From positions 62,001 to 126,000 of the forward strand of contig JAONJW010000001.1 of the NCBI GenBank assembly GCA_028377305.1: 64,000 nt of DNA, in the 5' to 3' direction. The position numbers were made by a program, and so were the translations under genes. The notes under the pieces are model-generated. The model was not told the origin of the DNA. It saw only the letters and a list, made by a program, of their open reading frames with translations, and did no database searches. How positions within the stretch are numbered: position 1 is the stretch's first letter; each line of letters opens with the position of its first letter. Shown in pieces: positions 9,272 to 18,351 of this stretch. Source of the stretch: Prolixibacteraceae bacterium. GTDB taxonomy: Bacteria; Bacteroidota; Bacteroidia; Bacteroidales; Prolixibacteraceae.

Positions 9272-9958
9272 ATGAATAAGGAGAGAATACTAGTTGTCGA
9301 TGACGAAGAGGACATTTGTGAGATCATAAAATTTAATCTTGAGAATGAAGGTTATGATGTGACTGTAGCTTATTCCGCAGAGGAGGCATTACAGCTCGAT
9401 TTAAATTCTTTTCAGTTGTTGCTTTTGGATGTGATGATGGGGGAGATCTCTGGATTTAAGATGGCCAATACATTGAAAAATAGTAGTCGCTATAATAAAA
9501 TTCCATTGATTTTTATTACAGCCAAGGGAACAGAGAATGACACCCTAACAGGTTTTAGCCTTGGTGCCGATGATTATATTCAAAAGCCTTTCTCTATCAA
9601 AGAGGTTATCGCAAGGGTGAAGGCTGTTATTGCTCGTTCAGGTTCAGGTGAGATTGTAGATAGTGAGAAGTGGATCTATCAAGGTATTGAAGTCGATGTG
9701 GAGAATAAAAGTGTGACCATTGATGGCGAAAAGACATCGCTATCACGTAAAGAGTTCGAAATATTGGTGCTTCTAATTCGAAAGCCAGGAAAAGTCTATT
9801 CACGAGCAGATATTATTTATCGTGTGTGGAAAGATGAGGATAATGTTTTGGATCGTACAGTAGATGTAAACGTAACTCGGTTGCGTAAGAAAATTGGACC
9901 ATATGGAAAACAGGTTGTTACAAGACAGGGCTATGGCTACTGCTTCGAAGTAATCTAG
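9272..9958 (+). CDS. OmpR/PhoB-family response regulator
   Basis: The 228-residue regulator has a receiver domain (residues 1-120) with the acidic pair D10-D11, phosphoacceptor D53 (LLLLDVMM), T83 and K105 (DDYIQKPF). A winged-helix DNA-binding domain follows (about 130-228), with LSRKEFEILVLLIRKPG and VDVNVTRLRKKIG. It is the classical partner of the histidine kinase that follows, 70 bp downstream. In many Bacteroidota this PhoB-like type controls phosphate-starvation genes. A plausible target here is the TonB receptor, which carries a Pho-box-like repeat. Assignment to phosphate is inference. Confidence 0.9.
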   Translation: MNKERILVVDDEEDICEIIKFNLENEGYDVTVAYSAEEALQLDLNSFQLLLLDVMMGEISGFKMANTLKNSSRYNKIPLIFITAKGTENDTLTGFSLGADDYIQKPFSIKEVIARVKAVIARSGSGEIVDSEKWIYQGIEVDVENKSVTIDGEKTSLSRKEFEILVLLIRKPGKVYSRADIIYRVWKDEDNVLDRTVDVNVTRLRKKIGPYGKQVVTRQGYGYCFEVI

Positions 9959-10028
9959 TTATATTAACGGCAGTTATTTTCCCTTTTTGAAATGGGGATA
10001 CTTAGCAATTAATTATTTTTATAATAGC

Positions 10029-11780
10029 ATGAAAAATAGCTATAGGAAACAACTCTTTTATAATTTCTTTATTCTTTTCTTCCTATTTATTCTGAGCGTT
10101 ATCGTTTTTCAGTATCATAGAGAGGTACAATCTAAACGTGAATCATTAGAGAATACTTTGGATAATTATGCCTCAATTATTGATAATGTAATTCAGAAGA
10201 AATGGGATGCTAATAAGGATCGTATAGATCCATTAAAGCAGTTTCTTGACCTGGTCCCAGATAAAGAGCTCCGTGTAACGGTGATTGACTATAATGGTGA
10301 TGTGAGGTTTGATAATAGATATAAGGATTTTTTCGAAATGGATAACCATAAGGATCGTCCCGAAGTTTACAAGGCTTCTAGTGATGGTAAAGGTTCTTCT
10401 ATTAGATATTCTAATTCGTTGAATAAAGAGTTCTACTATTATGCTCGATCATTTCCTAACTACATAGTGCGTGCGGCACTTCCATACGATACAACGACCA
10501 TTAATATTCTCAAGGTTGATAACCTCTTTTTTTATTCTATGTCGTCGCTGTTTATTGTAGTGTTATTTATACTCTACTTTCTAACGGGACAGATGGGGGC
10601 ATCCATATCTCGATTGCGCAACTTTGCCGTGATTGCCTCATCAAATCGTTCTATCGAGGGGCTAGATATGAACTTCCCTTCGAGTGAGTTGGGAGATATA
10701 TCTAAAAAGATTGTGGAGATGTATGGTACTATTCAGCATCATAATGAGAAGTTAGAAACAGAGAAGAAGAAGTTGTATGACCATCTACATGTGTTACAGT
10801 CAGGATTGGCTGTGTTCTCTCCGGATAAAAGTGAGATTCTTTCGAACTCTTTGTTCTTGATGTTTGCAAGTACCATGTCCTCACGATCCATCCGAAAGAG
10901 TGAGGATTTCTTTAAGATTGATGAAGTAAGACCTATTATCGACTTTATAGAAAGTAAACAGAATGGCGCACCTATATCGGAGTTCTCGAAAGAGAAGTTA
11001 CAGATATCTAAGTTTGGTCGGATATTTAATATTCAAGCCATCGTTTTTTCAGACAACTCTTTTGAGATAACCATTCAAGACGTCTCTGAATTGGAGCAGG
11101 CAAGAAAGTTAAAGAGGGAGATTACAGGAAATTTGGCACATGAGTTAAAAACGCCTGTGACAACAGTTCAAGGTTATCTAGAGACTATTTTAGAGAACCG
11201 AGATATGGATAATAAGCAGCTGTTCTTCTTTTTAGATAGAGCGTTTAAGCAGACCCATCGTCTTGGAGAATTGATATCTGATATTTCGTTGTTATCGAAG
11301 ATTGAAGAGGCTGAGCATCTATATCAAAAGGAGACACTATCACCTTATGAGATTGTTCACCGTGTACTACATGATCTAGATTATAATATCAAGGAGAAAG
11401 AGATTGAAGTATTGTTAAAGATAGATTCGGAAGTGACATTTAATGGAAATCATGGATTGGTATATGCTATTTTTCGTAATCTAGTGGAGAATGCTATCAA
11501 ATATGGTGGTCAAAAGATCTCTATTCAGCTTATTAAAGAGACTGACGGCGATATCTTGTTTCGTATGTATGATAATGGGAGTGGCGTAGAGGAAAGTCAT
11601 CTATCGCGTTTATTTGAGCGTTTTTACCGTGTCGATGAAGGGCGTAATCGTCGTATTGGTGGAACCGGCTTAGGATTGGCAATTGTGAAGAATGCGGTTT
11701 TGATGCATAAAGGAACGATTACGGTAAAGAATCGTAAGAATGGTGGCTTAGAGTTCCTGTTTTCGTTTAAGAAATCGTAG
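10029..11780 (+). CDS. PhoR-like membrane sensor histidine kinase
   Basis: The track starts at a TTG (9987), but the ATG at 10029 is more likely, giving 583 residues beginning MKNSYRKQ. A membrane helix near residue 12-30 and another near 170-190 enclose an extracytoplasmic sensor region of about 140 residues. A linker/PAS-like region follows, then the HisKA box NLAHELKTPVTTVQGYLE with the phosphoacceptor His. The HATPase domain has N-box NLVENAIKYGG, G1 DNGSGV, F-box LFERFYRVD and G2 GGTGLGLAIVK. It phosphorylates the regulator encoded just upstream. The signal is unknown; phosphate limitation is the family-based guess. Confidence 0.9.
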   Translation: MKNSYRKQLFYNFFILFFLFILSVIVFQYHREVQSKRESLENTLDNYASIIDNVIQKKWDANKDRIDPLKQFLDLVPDKELRVTVIDYNGDVRFDNRYKDFFEMDNHKDRPEVYKASSDGKGSSIRYSNSLNKEFYYYARSFPNYIVRAALPYDTTTINILKVDNLFFYSMSSLFIVVLFILYFLTGQMGASISRLRNFAVIASSNRSIEGLDMNFPSSELGDISKKIVEMYGTIQHHNEKLETEKKKLYDHLHVLQSGLAVFSPDKSEILSNSLFLMFASTMSSRSIRKSEDFFKIDEVRPIIDFIESKQNGAPISEFSKEKLQISKFGRIFNIQAIVFSDNSFEITIQDVSELEQARKLKREITGNLAHELKTPVTTVQGYLETILENRDMDNKQLFFFLDRAFKQTHRLGELISDISLLSKIEEAEHLYQKETLSPYEIVHRVLHDLDYNIKEKEIEVLLKIDSEVTFNGNHGLVYAIFRNLVENAIKYGGQKISIQLIKETDGDILFRMYDNGSGVEESHLSRLFERFYRVDEGRNRRIGGTGLGLAIVKNAVLMHKGTITVKNRKNGGLEFLFSFKKS

Positions 11781-11800
11781 CGTTTGAGTTAAATATGAAT

Positions 11801-11848
11801 ATATGATAAAAAAAGACTACCCGCTGTGGATAGTCTTTTTTATCATAT
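11801..11848. terminator. Bidirectional terminator between the histidine kinase gene and rho
   Basis: A nearly perfect 18-base stem (ATATGATAAAAAAGACTA with TAGTCTTTTTTATCATAT, loop CCCGCTGTGGA) with A/T tracts on both sides serves the two convergent genes. Confidence 0.85.
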
Positions 11849-11862
11849 ATATAATGACGGTA

Positions 11863-13617
11863 TTAGTCGTTCATCGATAACAAAAACTCATCATTACTTC
11901 GTGTTTTTGTGATACGATCTTTCGTGAACTGCATGGCTTCTACTGAGTTCATATCTGTAAGATAGTTACGAAGAATCCAAACTTTATCCATTGCAGCTTT
12001 TGGCATTAATAGATCTTCTCTACGCGTACTTGACTGTGTGATGTCCACAGCTGGGAATACACGACGGTTAGCAAGTTTTCTATCTAACTGAAGTTCCATG
12101 TTACCTGTACCCTTGAACTCTTCAAAGATTACTTCGTCCATTTTAGAACCAGTATCTGTAAGTGCTGTTGCTAGGATGGTAAGAGATCCACCTTGTTCAA
12201 TGTTACGAGCTGCACCAAAGAAACGTTTTGGTTTGTGAAGAGCGTTGGCATCCACACCACCAGAAAGTACTTTACCTGAAGCTGGTGCTACTGTATTGTA
12301 GGCACGAGCAAGACGAGTAATAGAGTCAAGAAGGATCACTACATCGTGTCCACACTCTACCATACGTTTGGCTTTCTCAAGTACCATGTTTGCTACGCGT
12401 ACGTGACGATCTGCAGGCTCATCAAAAGTAGATGAAACGACCTCAGCTTTTACACTACGTGCCATATCGGTAACTTCCTCAGGACGTTCATCGATAAGTA
12501 GTACAATCATGTATACTTCAGGGTTGTTATCAGCGATGGCATTGGCGATCTCTTTCAACAAAACAGTCTTACCTGTCTTTGGTTGAGCAACGATCAATCC
12601 CCTTTGTCCTTTACCAATAGGAGAGAACATATCTACTACACGACAAGCAACAGAGTTGTGTCCTTTTCCTGTAATGTTGAATTTTTGATCAGGGAAAAGA
12701 GGTGTCAAGTGATCGAATTGTACACGGTCTCTAATGTAGTCAGGTGTGCGTCCATTGATCTCTTTGACCTTGATTAGAGGAAAATATTTTTCCCCCTCTT
12801 TCGGTGGACGGATTGTTCCTGTTACATTATCCCCTGTACGAAGACCAAACAGTTTAATCTGGCTTTGAGATACATAGATGTCATCAGGAGAGTTAAGGTA
12901 GTTGTAGTCCGAAGATCTTAGGAAACCATAACCATCTTGCATGATCTCTAGAACTCCAGAGCTTTCAACGATTCCTTCGAACTCGTATCCTTTGTCACTG
13001 TTCTTTCCGTATTTGTTTTGTTTCTTCTGATCGCGGTTATTGTTATTATTGCGATCTTTATTGTGGGTATTTTGTCTTCTATCCTGAGGCTTATCTCCAT
13101 CATTTCTAGAAGGTGTATTCTCTTGTTTTGCCGAGATTTCCTTTACAGAAGTTTCTTCCTTCCTAGGATCTTTATTCTCTTTGGCTTCTACAGGCTTCTC
13201 TTCTTTCGGAGTCTGTTTTCTCTCTAAAGGCTTTGTGCTCTCTTTTTCTGTTCCCTTTTTCTCAGGAGCTTGAGCTCTTTTCTCTCTAGGCTCTTGCTTA
13301 TTCTCTTTTTTAGGCTGCTCTTGTTTGTTCTCTCTCTTGGCAACCGGAGCCTCTTTCTTATCGGTATTGTTATTCTCCTTTTTGTTTACTGGAGCTTGTT
13401 CTTTTTTCTGAGGAGCCTCTTTTCTAGGAGCTTGCTTTTTGCTCTGAATCTCCTTCTTTTCGTTCTTGCTTTCCACTGCAAGGACAGCTTGTTCATCTAA
13501 AATCTTATAGATAAGATCTTGTTTTTTGTATGAATCAACTCTTTTTACGTTAAGTCCTTTTGCGATCTCTTTAAGATCTGGAAGAAGCTTTTTGCTTAGT
13601 TCAATAATATCGTACAT
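11863..13617 (-). CDS. rho: Transcription termination factor Rho with a long charged insertion
   Basis: The 584-residue hexameric RNA helicase ends transcription at Rho sites. The N-terminal Rho-N helical domain (residues 1-45) is followed by about 160 residues of Lys/Glu/Gln/Asn-rich low complexity. Next come the RNA-binding OB fold ([18 protein letters not shown]...) and the RecA-like ATPase, with Walker [11 protein letters not shown], Walker [17 protein letters not shown] and the Q/R-loop region [22 protein letters not shown]. coli Rho is 419 residues; the excess length is the insertion. Such insertions are known in Bacteroidota Rho and have been linked to RNA binding or phase separation. 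The several long plus-strand ORFs here are shadows of the biased insertion. Confidence 0.97.
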   Translation of the reverse strand: MYDIIELSKKLLPDLKEIAKGLNVKRVDSYKKQDLIYKILDEQAVLAVESKNEKKEIQSKKQAPRKEAPQKKEQAPVNKKENNNTDKKEAPVAKRENKQEQPKKENKQEPREKRAQAPEKKGTEKESTKPLERKQTPKEEKPVEAKENKDPRKEETSVKEISAKQENTPSRNDGDKPQDRRQNTHNKDRNNNNNRDQKKQNKYGKNSDKGYEFEGIVESSGVLEIMQDGYGFLRSSDYNYLNSPDDIYVSQSQIKLFGLRTGDNVTGTIRPPKEGEKYFPLIKVKEINGRTPDYIRDRVQFDHLTPLFPDQKFNITGKGHNSVACRVVDMFSPIGKGQRGLIVAQPKTGKTVLLKEIANAIADNNPEVYMIVLLIDERPEEVTDMARSVKAEVVSSTFDEPADRHVRVANMVLEKAKRMVECGHDVVILLDSITRLARAYNTVAPASGKVLSGGVDANALHKPKRFFGAARNIEQGGSLTILATALTDTGSKMDEVIFEEFKGTGNMELQLDRKLANRRVFPAVDITQSSTRREDLLMPKAAMDKVWILRNYLTDMNSVEAMQFTKDRITKTRSNDEFLLSMND

Positions 13618-13716
13618 TGTATAGTAAAATTACCGATTGTTAATGAGGATTATTAATAATGAAGATAAATATAGAAGTATGTTGTGATGGAAGCGACATC
13701 TTCCGTACAACGTTCA

Positions 13717-13724
13717 CAAAGTTA
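13717..13724 (-). promoter_or_regulatory. Likely -7 element for rho
   Basis: Minus-strand TAACTTTG matches TAnnTTTG and lies about 100 bases before the rho ATG. I see no good -33 element at the expected distance. Confidence 0.35.
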
Positions 13725-13821
13725 CGATTTTCAATAACAAAACCTAATTTGTAATGGTTATTATTCATGTCAAGCAATTGGTTTTCATTGAAAATGTGTC
13801 ATATGAATGAGGTAAAATTAA

Positions 13822-13829
13822 TACTTTTG
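13822..13829 (+). promoter_or_regulatory. Likely -7 element for rpe
   Basis: TACTTTTG matches TAnnTTTG and lies 50 bases before the chosen rpe ATG. It also argues against the TTG start in the ORF track, which would sit only 12 bases further on. Confidence 0.4.
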
Positions 13830-13880
13830 TAGTGAGAATAATTGAGAATAAATAATTTTAGTAATCTAAAAAGGATAGTA

Positions 13881-14525
13881 ATGATAGTTTCTCCTTCCAT
13901 ATTATCTGCCGATTTTTTAAATCTAGGTAGAGATGTAGAGATGCTTAATGAGAGTCAGGCTGAGTGGATTCACTTTGATGTGATGGATGGAATGTTTGTG
14001 CCGAATATCTCGTTTGGTTTACCTGTATTACAGCATGTTAATAAGGTAGCTAATAAGGTGTTGGATGTACACTTGATGATTGAAGATCCTGATCGTTATA
14101 TCGATGCATTTCAACAAGCAGGAGCCGAAATATTAACGGTTCACTATGAGGCATGTCGACATCTTCATCGTACAGTTCAATGTATCCATCAATCAGGAAT
14201 GAAAGCAGGGGTCTCACTTAACCCACACACTCCAGTAAATGTATTAGAAGACATTATTGAAGATGTAGATGTGGTGCTATTGATGTCAGTAAACCCCGGT
14301 TTTGGAGGTCAAAAGTTTATTGAACGCACTTACGATAAAGTGAAGCAACTAAAAGAGATGATTACTGTTCATGGATCGAAAGCAATGATTGAGATCGATG
14401 GTGGAGTGAATCTTAATACCGGAGCTAAACTAAAGGCTTGTGGGGTCGATGTAGTAGTGGCAGGAAGCTTTGTATTTAATTCAGAGAATCCATCAAAGAC
14501 TATCGCATCATTGAAAGCATTATAA
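13881..14525 (+). CDS. rpe: Ribulose-phosphate 3-epimerase
   Basis: This enzyme interconverts ribulose 5-phosphate and xylulose 5-phosphate in the pentose phosphate pathway in the cytoplasm. The ATG at 13881 (preceded by AAGGA about 6 bases upstream) gives 214 residues, normal for the family. Motifs of the TIM barrel are intact: SPSILSADF, HFDVMDGMFVPN with the metal-binding His and Asp, HLMI, VNPGFGGQKF, and the closing EIDGGVN and VVAGSFVF phosphate-binding loops. The track's earlier TTG start adds 13 residues that do not belong to the fold. A terminator follows. Confidence 0.95.
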   Translation: MIVSPSILSADFLNLGRDVEMLNESQAEWIHFDVMDGMFVPNISFGLPVLQHVNKVANKVLDVHLMIEDPDRYIDAFQQAGAEILTVHYEACRHLHRTVQCIHQSGMKAGVSLNPHTPVNVLEDIIEDVDVVLLMSVNPGFGGQKFIERTYDKVKQLKEMITVHGSKAMIEIDGGVNLNTGAKLKACGVDVVVAGSFVFNSENPSKTIASLKAL

Positions 14526-14590
14526 TGTTACTGCTACTTACTTTCTTAATGAGATTGTTTCAATGTAGCGTAATTATTATAACGTAGGAT

Positions 14591-14644
14591 ACTTCTTCCC
14601 TCTTTCCTAAATTTAATTTATAGGTGCAGAGGGAAGAAGTTTTT
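14591..14644 (+). terminator. Terminator after rpe
   Basis: ACTTCTTCCCTCT pairs perfectly (13 bp) with AGAGGGAAGAAGT, followed by five Ts. The loop is 24 bases. Confidence 0.75.
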
Positions 14645-15340
14645 AGTTCTTTCCTAAATTTGGTGGGTATTGGTTGAAGGTAATCGGATAATCTAGGGCG
14701 TTTGTTGATTTGTATGGGAGCGTTGAGCTTTAATTATTTACTATTGTCATTTAAAATTACACTTCTGTATTCTTAGTACCCATGCATCTTTAAAGTTGCT
14801 ATAACATTAAAGAATCACTGGAGTGGTATTGTACAATGGATGGAGTCTAAAATGGCATATTAGACGGCTAGACTCAATTGTAGCAAAAGTAAAGAGACGA
14901 GCTATAGGATTTAGAATAGCTGATAATTCTATCATAATATAACACTTGGTTCCTAGTGAGTTAGTTCGTATAAAGGAGAATAAACACTGTTATATTTAAT
15001 ATGTCTACTCACTAAATTTTGGAAAGAGCTAGGGTTTGTTGTTTAAATAATGTCATATTTTCCTTTCTTGACATTACGTCCTCGTTATTGAATTTTTATA
15101 TTGCGTAATACTGATGTATTCAAAATAGAGAAGGAGTGCATTATCTCTCTATTTTATTATGTTTTGAATCATATACCACTTTAATTTAGCTGTAATGAGG
15201 CTAATATAATAATATATCACTTCTTTAAATGTATTGATCGCTTCTAAACAAAAAGGAGATATATTCAGAAAGTCTACAGGCTAAAAACTTCTTATATCTG
15301 GATATCCTCACTTAAAACATGATTAAATAGAATAAATATG
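14645..15340. other. Intergenic region holding only a transposase remnant
   Basis: Apart from the ISL3-like fragment at about 14777-14945, which is listed separately, I see no gene in this AT-rich stretch. Confidence 0.5.
14777..14945 (+). pseudogene. Remnant of an ISL3-type transposase C-terminus
   Basis: Joining three frames gives FKVAITLKNHWSGIVQWMESK, then NGILDG, then LDSIVAKVKRRAIGF. This order matches the conserved end of ISL3-family (DDE) transposases (NHWxGI..W..SK..NG.LEG.NS.....K..ARG). At least two frameshifts and stop codons break it, and no upstream part of the gene remains because rpe lies there. It is a dead fragment of about 50 residues. I saw no terminal inverted repeats. 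Confidence 0.6.
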
Positions 15341-15348
15341 TATTTTTG
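15341..15348 (+). promoter_or_regulatory. -7 element for the LacI-type regulator gene
   Basis: TATTTTTG matches TAnnTTTG. It overlaps the ORF-track start at 15338, so transcription begins downstream of that codon and the ATG at 15371 is the better start. Confidence 0.45.
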
Positions 15349-15370
15349 TGTCACTTTTACGTACAATAAA

Positions 15371-16396
15371 ATGGAAAAAAAGAAAGTAACACTACAAGAT
15401 ATAGCTGATGCTTTGAAGCTTACTAGATCTGCTGTTTCTAAGGCACTTAACGATCATCCAAAGATGAGCCAAAAGACAAAAGAAGCGGTCCAGAAGATGG
15501 CAAGTGAGTTAAATTATAAACCAAATCAGTTGGCTGCAGCACTTCGTAATGGAAAAAGTAAACTCATTGGGGTTATTGTGCCTGCTGCAAATATTACCTT
15601 CTTCTCTTCTGTGATTCGAGGCTTAGAAGAATCGGTCAACAATGCGGGTTATAGTGTCATTCTTACCCAATCGCATGACTCTGTAGAAAAAGAGAAAGAG
15701 ATTATTAATACACTCATAGAAAGTAGGGTTGATGGTGTGGTTGCTGCACTCGGACTCAATACAAAAGATTATAGTCACTTTGAAAAGTTGAAGGATGAAC
15801 AAATTCCTCTGGTTCTATTTGACCGTATCATTAAGAACTTTGGGGTAGGTACGGTGCAAATTGATGATTTTAAAGGTGCATATGATGCTGTATCTCACTT
15901 GATAGAAAACGGTTGTAAACGTATTGCCCATTTAGGAGGACATCAGCACTTGGTCCTTTATCGTAACCGTTTAGATGGATATAAAGCGGCATTAAAAGAT
16001 CATGGTATTACTTATCAACCAGAATTGGTAAACCTTAGCGACTTACATCATGAAGATGGACGTAATGCCATGCAGAAGATGTTAGATCTAGAAAATGCAC
16101 CAGATGGCGTATTTTGTTCTAGTGATTATGCTGCAGTAGGATCCTTGCAAGTGGCTCGCGAGAAAGGAAAGAATGTACCCATTGATTTTAAGATTGTGGG
16201 GTTTAGTAACGAACCTTTTACTTCTTATTTAGAACCTGATATATCTTCTGTAGATCAATCGAGTGTCATTATGGGACACAAATCAGGTGAATTAATTTTA
16301 TCTGCTGTAACTTGTTCTGATACAGAGTTTAGTCCACAGAATGTGGTGCTGAATCCAACTTTAATGATCAGAAAATCTTCCAAATTATTTTCATAG
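15371..16396 (+). CDS. LacI family transcriptional regulator of the downstream sugar-acid operon
   Basis: From the ATG at 15371 the protein has 341 residues, normal for LacI/GalR. The N-terminal helix-turn-helix reads VTLQDIADALKLTRSAVSKALNDHP with the hinge helix NQLAAALRNGKSKLIGV. The rest is a periplasmic-binding-protein-like sensor with VDGVVAALG, LVLFDRI and GVFCSSDYAAVGSL. LacI proteins bind even-spaced palindromes with a central CG. Three such sites (TTCAATCGATTGAA type) lie between this gene and the operon, so it very likely represses the operon until a sugar or sugar acid binds. The effector is probably a fucose-pathway intermediate (inference). Confidence 0.88.
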   Translation: MEKKKVTLQDIADALKLTRSAVSKALNDHPKMSQKTKEAVQKMASELNYKPNQLAAALRNGKSKLIGVIVPAANITFFSSVIRGLEESVNNAGYSVILTQSHDSVEKEKEIINTLIESRVDGVVAALGLNTKDYSHFEKLKDEQIPLVLFDRIIKNFGVGTVQIDDFKGAYDAVSHLIENGCKRIAHLGGHQHLVLYRNRLDGYKAALKDHGITYQPELVNLSDLHHEDGRNAMQKMLDLENAPDGVFCSSDYAAVGSLQVAREKGKNVPIDFKIVGFSNEPFTSYLEPDISSVDQSSVIMGHKSGELILSAVTCSDTEFSPQNVVLNPTLMIRKSSKLFS

Positions 16397-16420
16397 TAAT
16401 AATATTTTGTATAGTTTTAA

Positions 16421-16434
16421 TTCAACCGATTGAA
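16421..16434. promoter_or_regulatory. LacI-type operator 1
   Basis: TTCAACCGATTGAA is a palindrome with central CG and one mismatch from the other two sites. It lies 24 bases after the regulator gene. Confidence 0.6.
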
Positions 16435-16435
16435 A

Positions 16436-16480
16436 TATATGTTGAAGAGCCTGATTTTTGAATGAGCTCTTCAACATATA
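16436..16480 (+). terminator. Hairpin after the LacI regulator gene
   Basis: TATATGTTGAAGAGC pairs perfectly with GCTCTTCAACATATA over a 15-base loop. No strong T tract follows. Confidence 0.6.
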
Positions 16481-16519
16481 AATTCGACTTAAAAAGAGTG
16501 AAATTTTTTATGCAATAAT

Positions 16520-16533
16520 TTCAATCGATTGAA
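16520..16533. promoter_or_regulatory. LacI-type operator 2, over the probable -33 region
   Basis: TTCAATCGATTGAA is a perfect palindrome. The TTG inside it is 21 bases before a -7-like TATATTAT (16553), so binding here would block the operon promoter. Confidence 0.7.
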
Positions 16534-16596
16534 ACTGATGTGTAATATTAAGTATATTATAGTAAGTTTTCATTAGAGATATTATTTAACATGTAT

Positions 16597-16610
16597 TTCA
16601 ATCGATTGAA
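16597..16610. promoter_or_regulatory. LacI-type operator 3, before the first operon gene
   Basis: TTCAATCGATTGAA again, ending 16 bases before the dehydratase ATG. The spacing between operators 2 and 3 is 77 bases, about seven helical turns, which would suit DNA looping. Confidence 0.7.
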
Positions 16611-16626
16611 TCTATTATAATAATAT

Positions 16627-18279
16627 ATGAAAAATAGGTTAATTAAAATCAGTCCTAAAGATAATCTGCTTGTAGCATTAGAAGACATAATAGCAGGGGA
16701 GGTTGTCGAATATGATGGGAGACCTTACACTATAACCGATGGTGTAAAGGTTAAGCATAAGATTGCTGAGCATGATTTTAATACAGAAGATATTGTGGTA
16801 ATGTATGGATTACCTGTTGGTAAGACCCTATCACCCATCGCTAAAGGCGAGGTGATAACCACTAAAAATGTTGTTCATCACACTGGGGCATTTTCCAAGC
16901 GTACTGGAGTATACGAGTGGAGTGCCCCTGATGTGAAACTTTTTGAGCAATGCACCTTTAATGGATACAAGCGCAGGGATGGCAAAGTAGGTACAGCTAA
17001 CAATTGGTTGGTTATCCCTTTGGTTTTTTGTCAGAACCGCAACATATTGATTCTTCAAGAAGAATTGGAGGCACAATTAGGATATAAGCGATCACAAAGT
17101 AAGGCTATTGATATAGATCATATAACTCGTGCCATCCAGAATGGTGCTTCGATAGAGGAGGTTCTAGCTCTCGATATAGTAAGTTTAGTGGAAGAGCCTT
17201 ATCGATCACCGTTCTTTCCCAATGTAGATGGCTTGCGTTTTATCACCCATGATGGAGGTTGTGGAGGTACACGTGAGGATGCAATTGTTTTAAGTAAGCT
17301 TCTTGCAGGTTACATCGCTAATGCGAATGTTGCTGGAGCAACCATCTTGGGACTTGGATGTCAAAATGCTGAGGTCAAATTTATCCAACAGTACCTTGAA
17401 GAGTTTGGTGTGTTGGGGGAAAAGCCTGTATATATCTTAGAGCAGCAACAAAGTGTCTCGGAGAGAGACTTTATTGCAGAGGCGGTAAAGAAGACTTTCG
17501 CTGGTTTGATGGAGGCAAACAAAGTGAAAAGAACACCTCAGCCCTTGAGTGAATTGGTTGTAGGTCTCGAGTGTGGTGGATCTGATGGCTTCTCAGGAAT
17601 CTCATCAAATCCCCTGCTTGGGTATATCAGTGATATGATTGTGGCTCTAGGTGGTAGTGCCATCCTGTCGGAGTTCCCTGAGCTTAATGGGGTAGAGCAG
17701 AATATTGTTGATCGTTGTATCGAGACAGATGATGCCGATAAGTTCATCGATCTAATACGTACCTACGCACAGCGAGCTAAAGAAGCCGGTTCAGGTTTCG
17801 AGGCCAACCCTTCTCCGGGGAATATCAAAGATGGTCTAATCACCGATGCCATGAAATCGGCTGGAGCTGCTCTCAAAGGGGGGACATCTCCTATTGTTGA
17901 TGTATTGGACTACACCGAAGTGATTACAAAAAAAGGATTAAGCCTACTGTGTACCCCTGGTAACGATGTCGAGTCTACCACTGGTCTTGCATCCACTGGA
18001 GCGAACATCATTCTCTTCAGCACAGGATTAGGAACACCAACAGGAAATCCTGCAGTACCCGTTATTAAGGTCTCTAGTAATACCATGTTATCCGACCGAA
18101 TGAGTGATATCATTGATTTTAATGCGGGCGATATTGTAACAGGTGATCGTTCAATAAGAGAGAGTGCTATAGAGTTGATGGAGTATATCATAAGAGTTGC
18201 TTCAGGAGAGGAGTTAGTGAAGGCGGAAAAGTTGAGGCAATATGATTTCATCCCTTGGAAGAGAGGCGTATCCCTTTAG
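16627..18279 (+). CDS. UxaA/GarD-family sugar-acid dehydratase (altronate dehydratase-like; probable L-fuconate dehydratase)
   Basis: The 550-residue enzyme has an N-terminal SAF domain (residues 1-95) and a C-terminal UxaA/GarD catalytic domain. Conserved motifs include THDGGCGGTREDA, GLGCQNAE, GLECGGSDGFSGISSNPLLG and CTPGNDVESTTGL. UxaA enzymes dehydrate D-altronate to 2-keto-3-deoxy-gluconate with iron. However, the neighbours here are a fucose permease, mutarotase, sugar dehydrogenase and lactonase. In the Campylobacter jejuni fucose locus UxaA-like proteins sit in the same company. I therefore infer that this one dehydrates L-fuconate to 2-keto-3-deoxy-L-fuconate. An altronate role together with the next gene remains possible. 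It is the first gene of the LacI-controlled operon. Confidence 0.85.
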   Translation: MKNRLIKISPKDNLLVALEDIIAGEVVEYDGRPYTITDGVKVKHKIAEHDFNTEDIVVMYGLPVGKTLSPIAKGEVITTKNVVHHTGAFSKRTGVYEWSAPDVKLFEQCTFNGYKRRDGKVGTANNWLVIPLVFCQNRNILILQEELEAQLGYKRSQSKAIDIDHITRAIQNGASIEEVLALDIVSLVEEPYRSPFFPNVDGLRFITHDGGCGGTREDAIVLSKLLAGYIANANVAGATILGLGCQNAEVKFIQQYLEEFGVLGEKPVYILEQQQSVSERDFIAEAVKKTFAGLMEANKVKRTPQPLSELVVGLECGGSDGFSGISSNPLLGYISDMIVALGGSAILSEFPELNGVEQNIVDRCIETDDADKFIDLIRTYAQRAKEAGSGFEANPSPGNIKDGLITDAMKSAGAALKGGTSPIVDVLDYTEVITKKGLSLLCTPGNDVESTTGLASTGANIILFSTGLGTPTGNPAVPVIKVSSNTMLSDRMSDIIDFNAGDIVTGDRSIRESAIELMEYIIRVASGEELVKAEKLRQYDFIPWKRGVSL

Positions 18280-18351
18280 ACTAAAAATTACCTGCTGTTC
18301 AATCATGAGCCTTTCCGGAAAGAAGAGGAAATACATACAAATAGACGCAAA

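Noticed and set aside
13018-13500. Two hydrophobic plus-strand ORFs (69 and 76 codons) opposite rho
   Set aside because: They are the antisense of the Lys/Glu-rich insertion of Rho. The reverse complement of Lys and Glu codons gives Leu and Phe, so the hydrophobic look is an artefact.
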